A stretch of DNA of 64,000 nucleotides from Deinococcus sp. LM3 (lineage in GTDB: Bacteria; Deinococcota; Deinococci; Deinococcales; Deinococcaceae): assembly GCF_002017875.1 (NCBI RefSeq), contig NZ_MUFV01000001.1, positions 1,437,001 to 1,501,000 on the forward strand. The letters are read 5' to 3'. Below, one piece after another: positions 1 to 9,104 of the stretch. Every line of letters begins with the position of its first letter. The stretch's first letter is position 1. The notes under the pieces are model-generated. The model was not told the origin of the DNA, did no database searches, and was given only the letters and a program-made list of their open reading frames with translations. The position numbers and the translations under genes were made by a program.

Positions 1-155
1 TCGCCCGCACCGCCGACCGCGTCATCGTCCTGTCCGGCGGCCAGATCGTCGAGGACGGCCCCCCGGAACTCCTGCGACAGCGGGATGGCGCGTACGCCGC
101 GCTGGAACGCGCCTCGGGACTGGTGGAAACGGGCGTAGCGGAAGTCGTGAGCTGA
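1..155 (+). CDS. ABC transporter ATP-binding protein, C-terminal end only
   Basis: Only the last 50 residues are present: the frame enters at base 3 and stops at TGA 153-155. The visible tail ARTADRVIVLSGGQIVEDG is the stretch that follows the H-loop in ABC ATPases, and the ending DGAYAALERASGL resembles the C-terminal helix of ABCB/MsbA-type exporters. It would hydrolyse ATP at the inner face of the membrane to drive transport. The substrate and any membrane domain lie outside the window. Its stop is 7 bases from the convergent priA stop, with no clear terminator between them. Confidence 0.8.
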   Translation, partial: ARTADRVIVLSGGQIVEDGPPELLRQRDGAYAALERASGLVETGVAEVVS

Positions 156-162
156 CGCTCGT

Positions 163-2688
163 TTACAGCCCCCCCCGTGGATTCACGTCCACCCGCACTC
201 TGGCTTTCCAGGTGCGGGTGTCCAGCACGCGGAGCAGTTCGCCGAGGCGGGTGTCGTTGCGGGCGCGCAGGAACAGGTGGTAGGGGTACACGCCGCGCAG
301 GCGGGCGACGGGGCTGGGGGCGGGGCCGAGGACTTCGTGGGTGGTGGCGCCGGCGCCGTGCAGGGCGTCGGCGAGGTCCTGGGCGGCGGCCTGGGCTTTG
401 TGCTGGTCGCGGGCGCTGATTTCGATCTGGGCGAGGCGGGCGTGGGGGGGGTAGTTCAGGGCGGCGCGGGCGCGTTCCTCGGCGGCGGGGTAGGCGAGGG
501 TGTCGCGGCCTTCGACCATGACTTTCAGGGCGGGGTGGTCGGCCTGGAAGGTCTGCACGACGGTCATGGGGGCGCGGGTGGGGTGCCATTCGGCGAGTTG
601 CCGCAGCAGGCGGTGGTAGCGTTCTGAGGCGCGGAAGTCGCTGACGTTCAGCCACGTGTCGGCCAGGGTCACGCCGATCAGGGCGAGGTCGGGCGGCGCC
701 TCGTGTGACAGCAGCAGTTGCGTGCCGACGATCACGCCGCTCTCGCCGCGCATCAGGGGGCTCAGGTCGTCCTGGTGGTCGCGGTCGAGCCGGTAGACGG
801 GGAAGCCGGGCAGGAGTTTGCGGACTTCCTGGGTGATCCATTCGGTGCCGGGGCCGCGTGCCTTCCACATGCGGTCGCCGCATTCGTCGCAGCGGTCCGG
901 GACGGGCTGGTGGTAGCCGCACTGGTGGCAGGTGAGTTGCCGGGTGTCCTGATGAAAGCGCAGCGGCACGTCGCAGTGGCGGCACTGGGGGGTGTGTTCG
1001 CAGGTAGGGCAGCGCAGCAGGGCGCTGTACCCGCGCCGGGGGGCGAGCAGCGCCGCCTGCCGTCCGCGTTCCTGCACCTGCCGCAGCACGCGCGCGAGGT
1101 CGTGGCTGATGGGGTAGCCCATGTCGGCGGGTGCGAGGTGCGCGCCGGACAGCGGTCCGATCTGGGCCTGTTCGGGTGGGTGGGCGTAGTCCACGACGTG
1201 CACGCGGGCGCGGGGGGGTGGGAGGACCGCGCCGGGGTGCGGGACGCTCTCGGCGGCGGGCGCGGCCCCGACGTATGCGAGGGCGGCGTCGTGTGCGGTG
1301 GCGAGGCGGGCGGCCACGTCGGGCAGGAAGGCGCGGCTGCCGCTCAGGAGTTTGTGGGCGTCGCTGGCTTCCTCCAGCACGACGATCAGCGCGGGGTCGT
1401 GCAGAGGGGCGGTCAGGGCGTGCCCGCTGCCGATGACCAGCCGCGCGTGCCCGCTGCGCACGAGCTGCCAGGTGTGCTCGCGCTGCGCCTCGCTGAGCTG
1501 CCCGCTGATCTGCGCGGCGTGCGTGCCGCAGGTGCGGGCCAGGCCGCTCAGGTGCTCCCAGCTGCGGCGCAGCGTGGCGGCGTCGGGTGCGAGGACCAGC
1601 ACGCCGCGTCCCTGCCGCAGCAGCCGCCCGATGCGGGGGGCCAGGGCGGCGGCGCGGCTGGCGGGGCGGCCCCCGTGCAGCCTCCAGACGGGCGCTTCGG
1701 GCAGCTGGTCGGGCCGGTCGGGGTCGGGGGCGGCGGCGGCGGGTTCCGGCAGGGCAGGGGGCGGGGCGGGCACCTGGATGGTGTCGGCCCAGCCGCGCAG
1801 GGCGAGCGTTCCGGCCTGCGTGCCGCTCAGGGGGATGCCGGCGGCGCTGGCCCCGGCCGCCCAGGCGGCGTAACTGTCGGCCGGGCCGTGGGCGCGCAGC
1901 CACTCCCACGCGGGCGGCGGGGGCCGTTCGGTGCTGGTGTACTCGGCGGCCCCGGCGTTCAGGGCGGCGGTCACGACCCCGGCGCTGACCCCGGCGCCCC
2001 GTGCCCAGGCGCTCAGGGTGTCGCAGGGACCGTGCTCCGCGAGCCACGCGACAGCCTGCGCCTGTCTGGGCGTCAGTGTCGGTGGCTGGGTGGGGGCGGG
2101 TGTGACGGCGCGCAGGACGGTCACCGTGCGGCTGGCGGGCGGGACGTGTTCGGGCGCGCGGGCCTCCACCACGCTGATCAGGCGGGGCTGCGGCGTGAAG
2201 CGTTCCTCCAGCAGGCCCTGCTCGCGGATGGCGTCCAGCAGGGCGGGCGCAAAGGCCCCGGCGTCCGTCCAGCGGTCGGTGGGTGCGCGGCGGGCGAAGG
2301 CGCTCAGGTCGCTGCCCGGCACGGCGCGGACCATGTGGGCGTACGCGGCCGCCCAGCCCACGCCCAGCAGGTCGCCCCAGATCAGCCCGGCGGGAATGCG
2401 GGCGTCGTGCGCCCAGCCCTGCACGCCGGTCACAGTCGCGGGCGGCACCCACGGCGCGGCGGGGTCGTCGAGCAGGTGCAGGGCCTCGCGCAGGCGGTGG
2501 GCGGCGCGCGGGTCCCCCTCGCCCACCACAAGGCCCACGACCAGCTCACCGCGCCACGGCACCAGCACCCGGCACCCCAGCGGAACCGGCCCGGAAAAGC
2601 CGTGCGGCGCGCCGAAATCGTACGGCGGCACCGGCAGGTTCACGGCCACCTGCCACGGGTTCGGGGAGGGAGGGGCGGGCGGCGTCAC
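163..2688 (-). CDS. priA: Primosomal protein PriA, ATPase-defective (pseudohelicase) type
   Basis: PriA recognises stalled forks and D-loops and reloads the replisome. The protein has the PriA order: N-terminal DNA-binding domain (NPWQVAVNLPVPPYDFGAP), degenerate helicase lobes, and an intact zinc cluster around residues 560-605 (CPTCEHTPQCRHC followed by CHQCGYHQPVPDRCDEC). Where PriA normally has a Walker A GxTGSGKT, this one reads LHGGRPASRAAAL; where DEEH is expected it reads VVLEEASDAH. Both ATPase motifs are therefore lost. D. radiodurans PriA is known from published work as a pseudohelicase lacking ATPase and helicase activity, and this protein shares that state. I chose GTG 2688 (841 aa), which begins just before the conserved domain; an in-frame ATG at 2745 would add 19 low-complexity residues. 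Confidence 0.95.
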   Translation of the reverse strand: MTPPAPPSPNPWQVAVNLPVPPYDFGAPHGFSGPVPLGCRVLVPWRGELVVGLVVGEGDPRAAHRLREALHLLDDPAAPWVPPATVTGVQGWAHDARIPAGLIWGDLLGVGWAAAYAHMVRAVPGSDLSAFARRAPTDRWTDAGAFAPALLDAIREQGLLEERFTPQPRLISVVEARAPEHVPPASRTVTVLRAVTPAPTQPPTLTPRQAQAVAWLAEHGPCDTLSAWARGAGVSAGVVTAALNAGAAEYTSTERPPPPAWEWLRAHGPADSYAAWAAGASAAGIPLSGTQAGTLALRGWADTIQVPAPPPALPEPAAAAPDPDRPDQLPEAPVWRLHGGRPASRAAALAPRIGRLLRQGRGVLVLAPDAATLRRSWEHLSGLARTCGTHAAQISGQLSEAQREHTWQLVRSGHARLVIGSGHALTAPLHDPALIVVLEEASDAHKLLSGSRAFLPDVAARLATAHDAALAYVGAAPAAESVPHPGAVLPPPRARVHVVDYAHPPEQAQIGPLSGAHLAPADMGYPISHDLARVLRQVQERGRQAALLAPRRGYSALLRCPTCEHTPQCRHCDVPLRFHQDTRQLTCHQCGYHQPVPDRCDECGDRMWKARGPGTEWITQEVRKLLPGFPVYRLDRDHQDDLSPLMRGESGVIVGTQLLLSHEAPPDLALIGVTLADTWLNVSDFRASERYHRLLRQLAEWHPTRAPMTVVQTFQADHPALKVMVEGRDTLAYPAAEERARAALNYPPHARLAQIEISARDQHKAQAAAQDLADALHGAGATTHEVLGPAPSPVARLRGVYPYHLFLRARNDTRLGELLRVLDTRTWKARVRVDVNPRGGL

Positions 2689-2806
2689 GTGCCGCAGGCT
2701 AGCGCGCCGCGCCCGGCCGCTTCCGTGACCTGCGCCATCGGCCACCGGCGCCGGACGGCTGGGCAGCCCGGCGGGACGTCCCGGCCGGGCACGCTACCCT
2801 CCGGGG

Positions 2807-3730
2807 GTGACGCTGCCGCCTGCCCGCCCCGCTCCCGCCCCGGTGAACGTCCGCACCGGCCTGCTGCTGGGCGTGACCTCGGCCCTCACGTTCAGCACGC
2901 TGGGCGTCTGGGGCAAACTGGCCGGGCAGGTGGGCCTGGAGTCCTTCAACGCGCTGGCGTGGCGTTTCGGGCTGGTGGCGCTGCTACTGCTGCCACTCAC
3001 CTCGCGCGGGCTGAGCGGCGCGGACCGGTGGCGGATGCTGGGCGTGGGCGTGCTGTACGCGGCGGCGACCATCTGTTACTTCGGGGCGCTGGGGCGCATC
3101 ACGGCCGGCGCGACGGGCCTGCTGCTGTACCTCGCGCCGGCCTTCGTGATCCTGCTGGCGTGGCTCTCGGGGCGCGCGCCGCGCCGCACGCAACTGGGCG
3201 CGGTCACGCTGGCCTCGGCCGGACTGGCCCTGGTGGTCGGTCTGCCCGGCCCCGCCGACCGGGACCCGGCTGGACTGCTGCTGGGCGCGGGGGCGGGCGT
3301 GCTGTACGCCACGTACCTGCTGGCCAGCGAGCGGCTGCTGGCGGGCGTACCAGCCCTGGCGTCCACGGCGCACATGGCGCTCGTGGCGGCGCTGGTGTTC
3401 ACGGGACTGGCGGCGGGCGGCGGCACCCTGGGCGTGCCGGACACGGCGGCGCAGTGGGGCGTGATCGCGGCCATGGCGCTGCTCCCCACCCTGATCGCCG
3501 TGCCCGCCCTGTACGGCGCGGTGCGGCACCTGGGCGCGGCCCGCACCAGTCTGCTGGGCACCCTGGAACCGCTGTTCACGCTGATCCTGGCCGGCGCGGT
3601 GCTGGGCGAGCAGCCGGGACCGGGCGTGGTGCTGGGCGGCGCGCTGATCCTGGCGGGCGCGCTGCTGGCGCAGTGGCCGGCGCGCCCGGTTCCGGCCGGG
3701 GAGAGGCGGGCGGTCAGCGGCCGTCGCTGA
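2807..3730 (+). CDS. EamA/DMT-superfamily transporter
   Basis: A 307-residue inner-membrane protein with about ten hydrophobic segments arranged as two EamA repeats (roughly residues 10-140 and 150-295), the usual length for this drug/metabolite transporter family. The first repeat contains LTFSTLGVWGKLAG and SFNALAWRFGL; the second ends with AARTSLLGTLEPLFTLILAG, the typical EPL motif of EamA proteins. The substrate cannot be inferred. GTG 2807 lies six bases after TACCCT (2795-2800), so a leaderless transcript is likely. The 3' end overlaps the convergent gene by 17 bases. Confidence 0.9.
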   Translation: MTLPPARPAPAPVNVRTGLLLGVTSALTFSTLGVWGKLAGQVGLESFNALAWRFGLVALLLLPLTSRGLSGADRWRMLGVGVLYAAATICYFGALGRITAGATGLLLYLAPAFVILLAWLSGRAPRRTQLGAVTLASAGLALVVGLPGPADRDPAGLLLGAGAGVLYATYLLASERLLAGVPALASTAHMALVAALVFTGLAAGGGTLGVPDTAAQWGVIAAMALLPTLIAVPALYGAVRHLGAARTSLLGTLEPLFTLILAGAVLGEQPGPGVVLGGALILAGALLAQWPARPVPAGERRAVSGRR

Positions 3731-4076
3731 AGGTCACGGTCAGCGGGTCGCGGGTGGGCTGCCCGGCCAGCGGGCCGCTGGCCCCCACAATGCTCAGGTC
3801 CGGCGTGTCGCCGCTGGCGGCCGGAAGTTGCAGGTGCAGCAGGCGCGTGCGGCCCCCCTGCACGCTCAGGACGCTGACTTTCAGTTCCCCGGCGCGCACG
3901 CAGCGGGCGTTCATGGGGCAGCGGCTGTCCTGCACGCGCAGCAGCGTCACGGTGCCGCTGCCGAACGCGGCCGTCTGGCCGGGGATGAGGGTCACGGTTG
4001 CGGCCTGCGCGGCGCCCAGGACAGACGCACCACTGGCGGCGAGAACGAACAGCAGGCGGGACAGGATGCGGGTCAT
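3714..4076 (-). CDS. Small exported protein of unknown function
   Basis: A 120-residue protein with a clear Sec signal peptide: MTRILSRLLFVLAASGAS followed by an AQAA cleavage-like site. The mature part is beta-rich and has a conserved-looking cysteine pair in SRCPMNARCVRAGEL, a pattern seen in several small secreted proteins without assigned function; a disulfide between the two cysteines is plausible. ATG 4076 is chosen over an upstream in-frame ATG (4127) because it starts exactly at the signal peptide, and the longer form would run into the dispersed repeat at 4126. Function is not known. Confidence 0.75.
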   Translation of the reverse strand: MTRILSRLLFVLAASGASVLGAAQAATVTLIPGQTAAFGSGTVTLLRVQDSRCPMNARCVRAGELKVSVLSVQGGRTRLLHLQLPAASGDTPDLSIVGASGPLAGQPTRDPLTVTFSDGR

Positions 4077-4125
4077 GCCGCCCACTGTGCCCCGCGAAGC
4101 TGAGCGCAGACTGATGACGGGTCTC

Positions 4126-4260
4126 ATGCGGACTCCGATTGAATGGGCTGTAAAGCCCGCTGGGTCCGAGCGAAGCGAGTGGGAGCAAGACGGGTTCCGG
4201 ACGTGGAGCTGGCAATCCGGCGCGTGGGCGGGTTATCGACGAAACAGACGGAGTCCGTAT
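4126..4260 (-). repeat. Dispersed 135-bp repeat, copy A (MITE-like)
   Basis: The element begins ATGCGGACTCCG and ends CGGAGTCCGTAT, so its 12-base ends are inverted repeats with one mismatch. Its reverse complement aligns with the elements at 10032-10186 and 55408-55542 along most of its length, including the shared block CTCCCACTCGCTTCGCTCGG and the end block GCCCATTCAATCGGAGTCCG. It is exactly as long as copy C (135 bp). It lies 49 bases upstream of the small exported-protein gene and encodes no protein. Small repeats of this kind are known in Deinococcus genomes; mobility is inferred from the inverted ends. Confidence 0.8.
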
Positions 4261-4277
4261 GACGCGTATCAGCAGGC

Positions 4278-4313
4278 GGCGGCCACTCCCGGAATCAGTC
4301 GGGGGTGGCCGCC
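4278..4313. terminator. Strong GC hairpin, possible bidirectional terminator
   Basis: A 13-bp stem (4278-4290 pairing with 4301-4313, one G-T pair) with a 10-base loop follows the 3' end of the minus-strand gene at 4351. There is no T-run on either side, so termination is only suggested. Confidence 0.45.
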
Positions 4314-4350
4314 GAAGGCGTGGTCATGGGGGCGCTCTGTGGTGGGCGCG

Positions 4351-4662
4351 TTATCCGGCGCAGGACGCGTCGCCGCTGCCGCCCCCGTGGTCTGCGCCGC
4401 AGTCGGCCAGGGCGCGGAAGCTGGCGGCCTTGCTGCTCAGGCCCATCTGGTCGTAGCACCCGGCGAGTTTCAGCGCGAAGAATTCCACGGCGCGGCAGTC
4501 CTCGCGGCGCTCGGCGACTTCCAGGCAGGTGCGGTAGTGCAGCACGGCGAGGTGGTACTGGGCGCTCCGGGCGGCGTGCTCGGCACGGCAGTGGCTCATG
4601 CGGAGGGACACGATGTCGCTCTGGGCGCTGATCACGGCGGTCATAGCTGGCAGTGTAGCCAT
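4351..4662 (-). CDS. Small helical protein of unknown function (TPR-like pattern)
   Basis: A 103-residue soluble protein. The core AQYHLAVLHYRTCLEVAERR ... EFFALKLAGCYDQMGLSSKA has the spacing of small and large residues of one or two TPR helical hairpins, so a protein-protein contact role is possible. The C-terminus is low complexity (GADHGGGSGDASCAG). ATG 4662 has a GGTGGG purine stretch 4-9 bases upstream; an internal ATG at 4644 (97 aa) is the alternative. It has no recognised family name. Transcription is separate from the neighbouring ribonuclease gene, 149 bases away on the same strand. Confidence 0.65.
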   Translation of the reverse strand: MATLPAMTAVISAQSDIVSLRMSHCRAEHAARSAQYHLAVLHYRTCLEVAERREDCRAVEFFALKLAGCYDQMGLSSKAASFRALADCGADHGGGSGDASCAG

Positions 4663-4696
4663 GACCCACCGTGAATGAATGAAAGATGAATCAGGT

Positions 4697-4724
4697 TTGA
4701 CAGTACGAAACGTGCGTCTATAAC
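4697..4724 (+). promoter_or_regulatory. Near-consensus sigma-70 promoter facing the 3' end of the RNB gene
   Basis: TTGACA (4697-4702), a 16-base spacer and TATAAC (4719-4724) on the plus strand. No plus-strand gene follows; transcription would start near 4731, pass a small hairpin (TTTCGC tgacg GCGAAA) and run antisense into the ribonuclease gene. Confidence 0.5.
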
Positions 4725-4811
4725 GTTGTTTTTCGCTGACGGCGAAATGAGAGCCCGTGATTTTATGCACCGCGCGAACCGCCCGCTCTGCCTGGATCAG
4801 GCGGGGGCCGT

Positions 4812-6203
<1,392 letters not shown>

Positions 6204-6402
6204 GGCTCAGAGCATAAAGCAGCGGCAGGCGGGGCGCAGGCGAGCAACGGGCCGGGTGGCGGGGCAGGGGAGGCCAGCCGCATCCTGAGTCAGATTGATA
6301 AGTCTGGTTTTACATCCTTCTGTCGTGGTGGCCTGATCAGCCTGCTGGGGGAGCGTCCTGAGTCGATTTCCCCAGCCATTTGGGCTGAATGCAAAATTAA
6401 GA

Positions 6403-6434
6403 TTGACAGATTGGTAAATCCATGTTTCTATATG
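6403..6434 (+). promoter_or_regulatory. Candidate promoter of the GGN-repeat/DUF2089 cluster
   Basis: A perfect -35 TTGACA at 6403-6408 is followed by AT-rich TTCTATATG (6426-6434) offering several imperfect -10 boxes. The gene at 6451 then has a good ribosome site, AGGAGA, eight bases before ATG, so this transcript carries a short leader, unlike most genes nearby. The rest of 6204-6402 shows nothing recognisable. Confidence 0.5.
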
Positions 6435-6450
6435 AGTACAGGAGACGAAC

Positions 6451-7359
6451 ATGGATGAACAGCATGGGTCCGAAGATTTCCGTTCGCAGGTGCAGCGTCT
6501 GGTGGCCGAAGGCAAACTCACCCCCGAGGAGGCCGCCGGTCTGCTCGAGGACCACGCCCCCACCCCTCCCGACCTCGGCAAGTCCACCCCCGCCACGCTC
6601 CCGGGAGCCGCACTCCCCGGGCACTTCGGCCCCAGCCCCGGCCCGGACCCCGCCCGTGACCTGACCCTCAGGGTCAGCGGGTACAGCCTGACCGTCCTGC
6701 TCGACCCGGCCCTGGCCGCCCCCACCCTCAGCGCCAGCGAGGAAGGGCAACTGACGCTGAGCCACGCCCCCGACGGCTGGCACGTCGCCCGGCGACAGTC
6801 GCCCGAGAAGAACCTGAATTTCGGTTCGCTGCGCGCCATCCTGACCGTGCCGTTCACGCCGAATTTCGTGCATGCCAGCGTCGAGGGCGGCAACCTGACC
6901 CTGCCCGACCTGAGTGGCGACCTGAGCGCCGAGGTCAGCGGCGGCAACCTGAAACTGCAGGATGCCCACGCCCTGCACGCCACCGTCAACGGCGGCAACC
7001 TGAACGGCGGCAACATGAGCGGCCCCGCTTACGCCACCGTCAACGGCGGCAACCTCACCCTGACCGGGTCGGTCGCCCTGACCGCCGGCGTGAACGGCGG
7101 CAACCTCCGCTGGGCCGGGGTGCTGGGCAGCGGCGACCACCGCGTGGAAGTGAACGCCGGGAACGCCACCCTGCACCTCGGCGCGGGCAGCAGCGTCACC
7201 CTGAACGCCGAACTGACCATGGGGTCCTTCCGCGCGGACTTTCCCACGCAGCGCAGCGGATCGTTCCTGACCACCTACCACACCGGCCAGATCGGCGGCG
7301 GTGACGCCCACCTGCACTGCCGCGTGACGGCCGGCGGCCTGAAGGTCGTGACCGCATGA
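6451..7359 (+). CDS. Beta-helix protein with GGN repeats (DUF4097/YvlB-like)
   Basis: A 302-residue protein without signal peptide. Residues 10-30 form a short helical module, QVQRLVAEGKLTPEEAAGLL, repeated in spirit at the start of the gene at 7571 and at the end of the gene at 8310. A proline-rich linker follows, then from about residue 140 a series of strand repeats: VEGGNLTL, VSGGNLKL, VNGGNLNGGN, VNGGNLTL, VNGGNLRW, VNAGNATL. Each turn is 15-20 residues, as in DUF4097-type adhesin-like beta-solenoids. It is first in a tightly overlapping cluster (ATGA junction with the next gene). In Firmicutes related proteins sit in envelope-stress operons; a similar envelope role here is inference. 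Confidence 0.75.
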   Translation: MDEQHGSEDFRSQVQRLVAEGKLTPEEAAGLLEDHAPTPPDLGKSTPATLPGAALPGHFGPSPGPDPARDLTLRVSGYSLTVLLDPALAAPTLSASEEGQLTLSHAPDGWHVARRQSPEKNLNFGSLRAILTVPFTPNFVHASVEGGNLTLPDLSGDLSAEVSGGNLKLQDAHALHATVNGGNLNGGNMSGPAYATVNGGNLTLTGSVALTAGVNGGNLRWAGVLGSGDHRVEVNAGNATLHLGAGSSVTLNAELTMGSFRADFPTQRSGSFLTTYHTGQIGGGDAHLHCRVTAGGLKVVTA

Positions 7360-7574
7360 CCGCCCTGCCCGCCCACGCCGCGCTGGGTATCGCCCGCCGC
7401 CGCCCGAACCTCCTGGCCCGCCTGCGCGCCCTGCTGAGCGCCGCCCTGCACCCCGACGCGCAGGCCACCCACGACCGGCAGCAGGCCCGCGCCGCCCTGC
7501 ACGCCGAGGCGCACCGCGCCGCACTGCTGCGCGCCCAGCTGGGCGGAACCACCCTGACCGGAGGCCGCCCGTGA
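7356..7574 (+). CDS. Small basic helical protein within the GGN-repeat/DUF2089 cluster
   Basis: A 72-residue protein, almost entirely Ala, Arg and Leu, predicted to form two helices (ARLRALLSAALHP and QQARAALHAEAHRAALLRA). It overlaps its neighbours at both ends: ATGA with the upstream stop and GTGA with the downstream start. That strongly supports it being a real, translationally coupled gene. No family is recognised; no signal peptide or membrane segment is visible. Confidence 0.6.
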   Translation: MTALPAHAALGIARRRPNLLARLRALLSAALHPDAQATHDRQQARAALHAEAHRAALLRAQLGGTTLTGGRP

Positions 7575-8266
7575 AAGACAAGATCCGCCGCATCCTCGAC
7601 CTGATCCGCGCCGGGCGCCTGACCCTGGACGACGCCGCACCCCTGCTGGCCGCGCTGCACACCCGGCTGGCCCTCCAGATCACCGACCGCGAACTGCTGG
7701 CCGCCCTCCTGAACCGCGAGGAGCTGACCACCGACCAGATCGCCGAACAGCTGATGCTGCTGCGCGGCGTGCCGGACGCCCCGAACGCCGCGCAGTCGCC
7801 CCGGCCGCCCCAGCCACCCCGTCCGCCCTACCCCCCGCAGCCGCCCCAGCCCCCGCGCCGCCCGCAGGTCGTGATCGGTGGTCAGCGCGTGCGCGGCCTG
7901 GAGGACCTCGTGGAACGCTTCGCGGACCGCTTCACCGGAGGAATCGACGAGATGGTCGACCGCATCACGCAGCAGGCCGTCCCGCACGAGCCCGTCCCCC
8001 CCGAGCCCCACATGCCCCGCGCCTCGGCCCGCATCCTGCGCATCGAGATCGAGAGCGGGGGCGGCGACGAGTACAGCGCGAACCTGCCCGTCAGTCTGGC
8101 CGCGCACCTGCCCAGGCTGATCCCGCCGCACGGCGTGCGTGCGCTGGAAGCCGCCGGCCTGAGCATCGAGGCGCTGCAACTGATCATCGAGGCCGACCCG
8201 CCCCCCGGCCCGCTGATCGACTCCGAGGACAGCAGCGGGAACGAGATCCGCATCAGCCTGAAATGA
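7571..8266 (+). CDS. Protein with N-terminal helical module and proline-rich linker, third gene of the cluster
   Basis: A 231-residue protein starting at GTG 7571, overlapping the previous stop by four bases. Residues 1-75 contain two helical modules, IRRILDLIRAGRLTLDDAAP and LAALLNREELTTDQIAEQLM, of the same EGKLTPEEAA type found in its neighbours. Residues 78-100 are a Pro/Arg linker. The C-terminal half (about 150-231) has the look of a small alpha/beta domain, ending in IEADPPPGPLIDSEDSS. It may be a cytoplasmic partner of the DUF4097-like protein. No family is identified with confidence. Confidence 0.65.
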   Translation: MKDKIRRILDLIRAGRLTLDDAAPLLAALHTRLALQITDRELLAALLNREELTTDQIAEQLMLLRGVPDAPNAAQSPRPPQPPRPPYPPQPPQPPRRPQVVIGGQRVRGLEDLVERFADRFTGGIDEMVDRITQQAVPHEPVPPEPHMPRASARILRIEIESGGGDEYSANLPVSLAAHLPRLIPPHGVRALEAAGLSIEALQLIIEADPPPGPLIDSEDSSGNEIRISLK

Positions 8267-8309
8267 CCCGCACCCGGCGGGAGTCACCCGCCCCTTACAG
8301 TGAGGATCT

Positions 8310-8663
8310 ATGCGCCCCCTGCCCCTGCCGTTCCCCGATGAAACCGAAGCGCCCCTGGTCACGGAACTGCGGTTCCCGACAAGTGGCGTGACCGTGCGCG
8401 GCACCTTCGAACTGAACGAGTTCGCGGTCCTGACGCCCGACAACCTGGAATTCCTGCGCCTGTACATCCGTGTGCGCGGCAACCTCAAGGAGGTCGAGCG
8501 GGTGCTGGGCGTCAGTTACCCCACCGTCCGCGCCCGTTTCGACACGCTGCTGCGCGCCATCGGCTACGAACCGGAACTGGCCGACCCGCACGCCGAGGTC
8601 CTGAGCAGCCTCGAACGCGGCGAGATCACGCCCGAGGAAGCCGCCCGCAAACTCCGCCGCTGA
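8310..8663 (+). CDS. DUF2089-family protein, probable regulator
   Basis: A 117-residue protein matching DUF2089: FELNEFAVLTPDNLEFLRLY, then an HTH-like stretch RGNLKEVERVLGVSYPTVRA (about 58-77) that looks like a DNA- or RNA-binding helix-turn-helix. The C-terminus LERGEITPEEAARKLRR is the same short helical module carried at the N-terminus of the genes at 6451 and 7571. This suggests that the three proteins interact or share a partner. ATG 8310 lies eight bases after TACAGT (8296-8301), so it may have its own leaderless promoter in addition to read-through from the upstream genes (43-base gap). Confidence 0.85.
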   Translation: MRPLPLPFPDETEAPLVTELRFPTSGVTVRGTFELNEFAVLTPDNLEFLRLYIRVRGNLKEVERVLGVSYPTVRARFDTLLRAIGYEPELADPHAEVLSSLERGEITPEEAARKLRR

Positions 8664-8720
8664 ACGGGGGCAGTGGGAAGTAGGGAGTGGATGATCACTG
8701 CCCGCCTCCCGCACCCCCCT

Positions 8721-9080
8721 TCAGAACACCTTGCTGCCCAGTTTCGCCTCGCGGGCAGGGGTGAGGGGGGTGGCGTCGCCGCTGGGGGCGCCCGTGAACT
8801 GCACGCCGAGAATCAGGACGTCCGAGACGGTGTCCCCGACGGGCCGGGCCTCGAAATTCAGGACGCCGAGGACCTGCATGCCGATCAGTTCCTCGGGGGT
8901 GTGCCCGGTGAAGCGGCCCACGCTGGTGCGCACGCCGTACCGGCCGAAATCCACGCTCAGGCGGTAGGCGGGTTTGGGCGTGCCGGGGGCGGGTTCGGCG
9001 CGCAGGACGCGGCCCAGGCGGATGTCCAGGCGGTCGAGGGTGTCGGCGGGCGTGACGGTGTCCTTGAGGGGGGTGGCCAT
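8721..9080 (-). CDS. csaA: CsaA-type tRNA-binding-domain protein
   Basis: A 119-residue single OB-fold protein of the CsaA family, described in Bacillus as a secretion-related chaperone and structurally a tRNA-binding domain. Diagnostic stretches are LDIRLGRVLRAEPAP, YRLSVDFGRYGVRTSVGRF and LIGMQVLGVLNFEARPVG, together with the late SDVLILGVQ strand. The length is typical (about 110 residues); the extra residues lie at the N-terminus. It stands alone between the DUF2089 gene (convergent) and an acetyltransferase 24 bases upstream on the same strand. It probably forms a cytoplasmic dimer. Confidence 0.88.
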   Translation of the reverse strand: MATPLKDTVTPADTLDRLDIRLGRVLRAEPAPGTPKPAYRLSVDFGRYGVRTSVGRFTGHTPEELIGMQVLGVLNFEARPVGDTVSDVLILGVQFTGAPSGDATPLTPAREAKLGSKVF

Positions 9081-9104
9081 ACGGTCAGCGTGGCACGCGC
9101 CGGG

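Noticed and set aside
718..4674. A 1318-residue open frame on the plus strand across priA and the EamA gene
   Set aside because: Low-complexity antisense or out-of-frame translation; real genes with recognisable domains occupy the same bases.
6880..7170. Regularly spaced GGCGGCAACCTG units, CRISPR-like at first sight
   Set aside because: They are codons for the V-N-G-G-N-L strand repeats of one protein, in frame and of varying spacing; there are no unique spacers and no cas genes.
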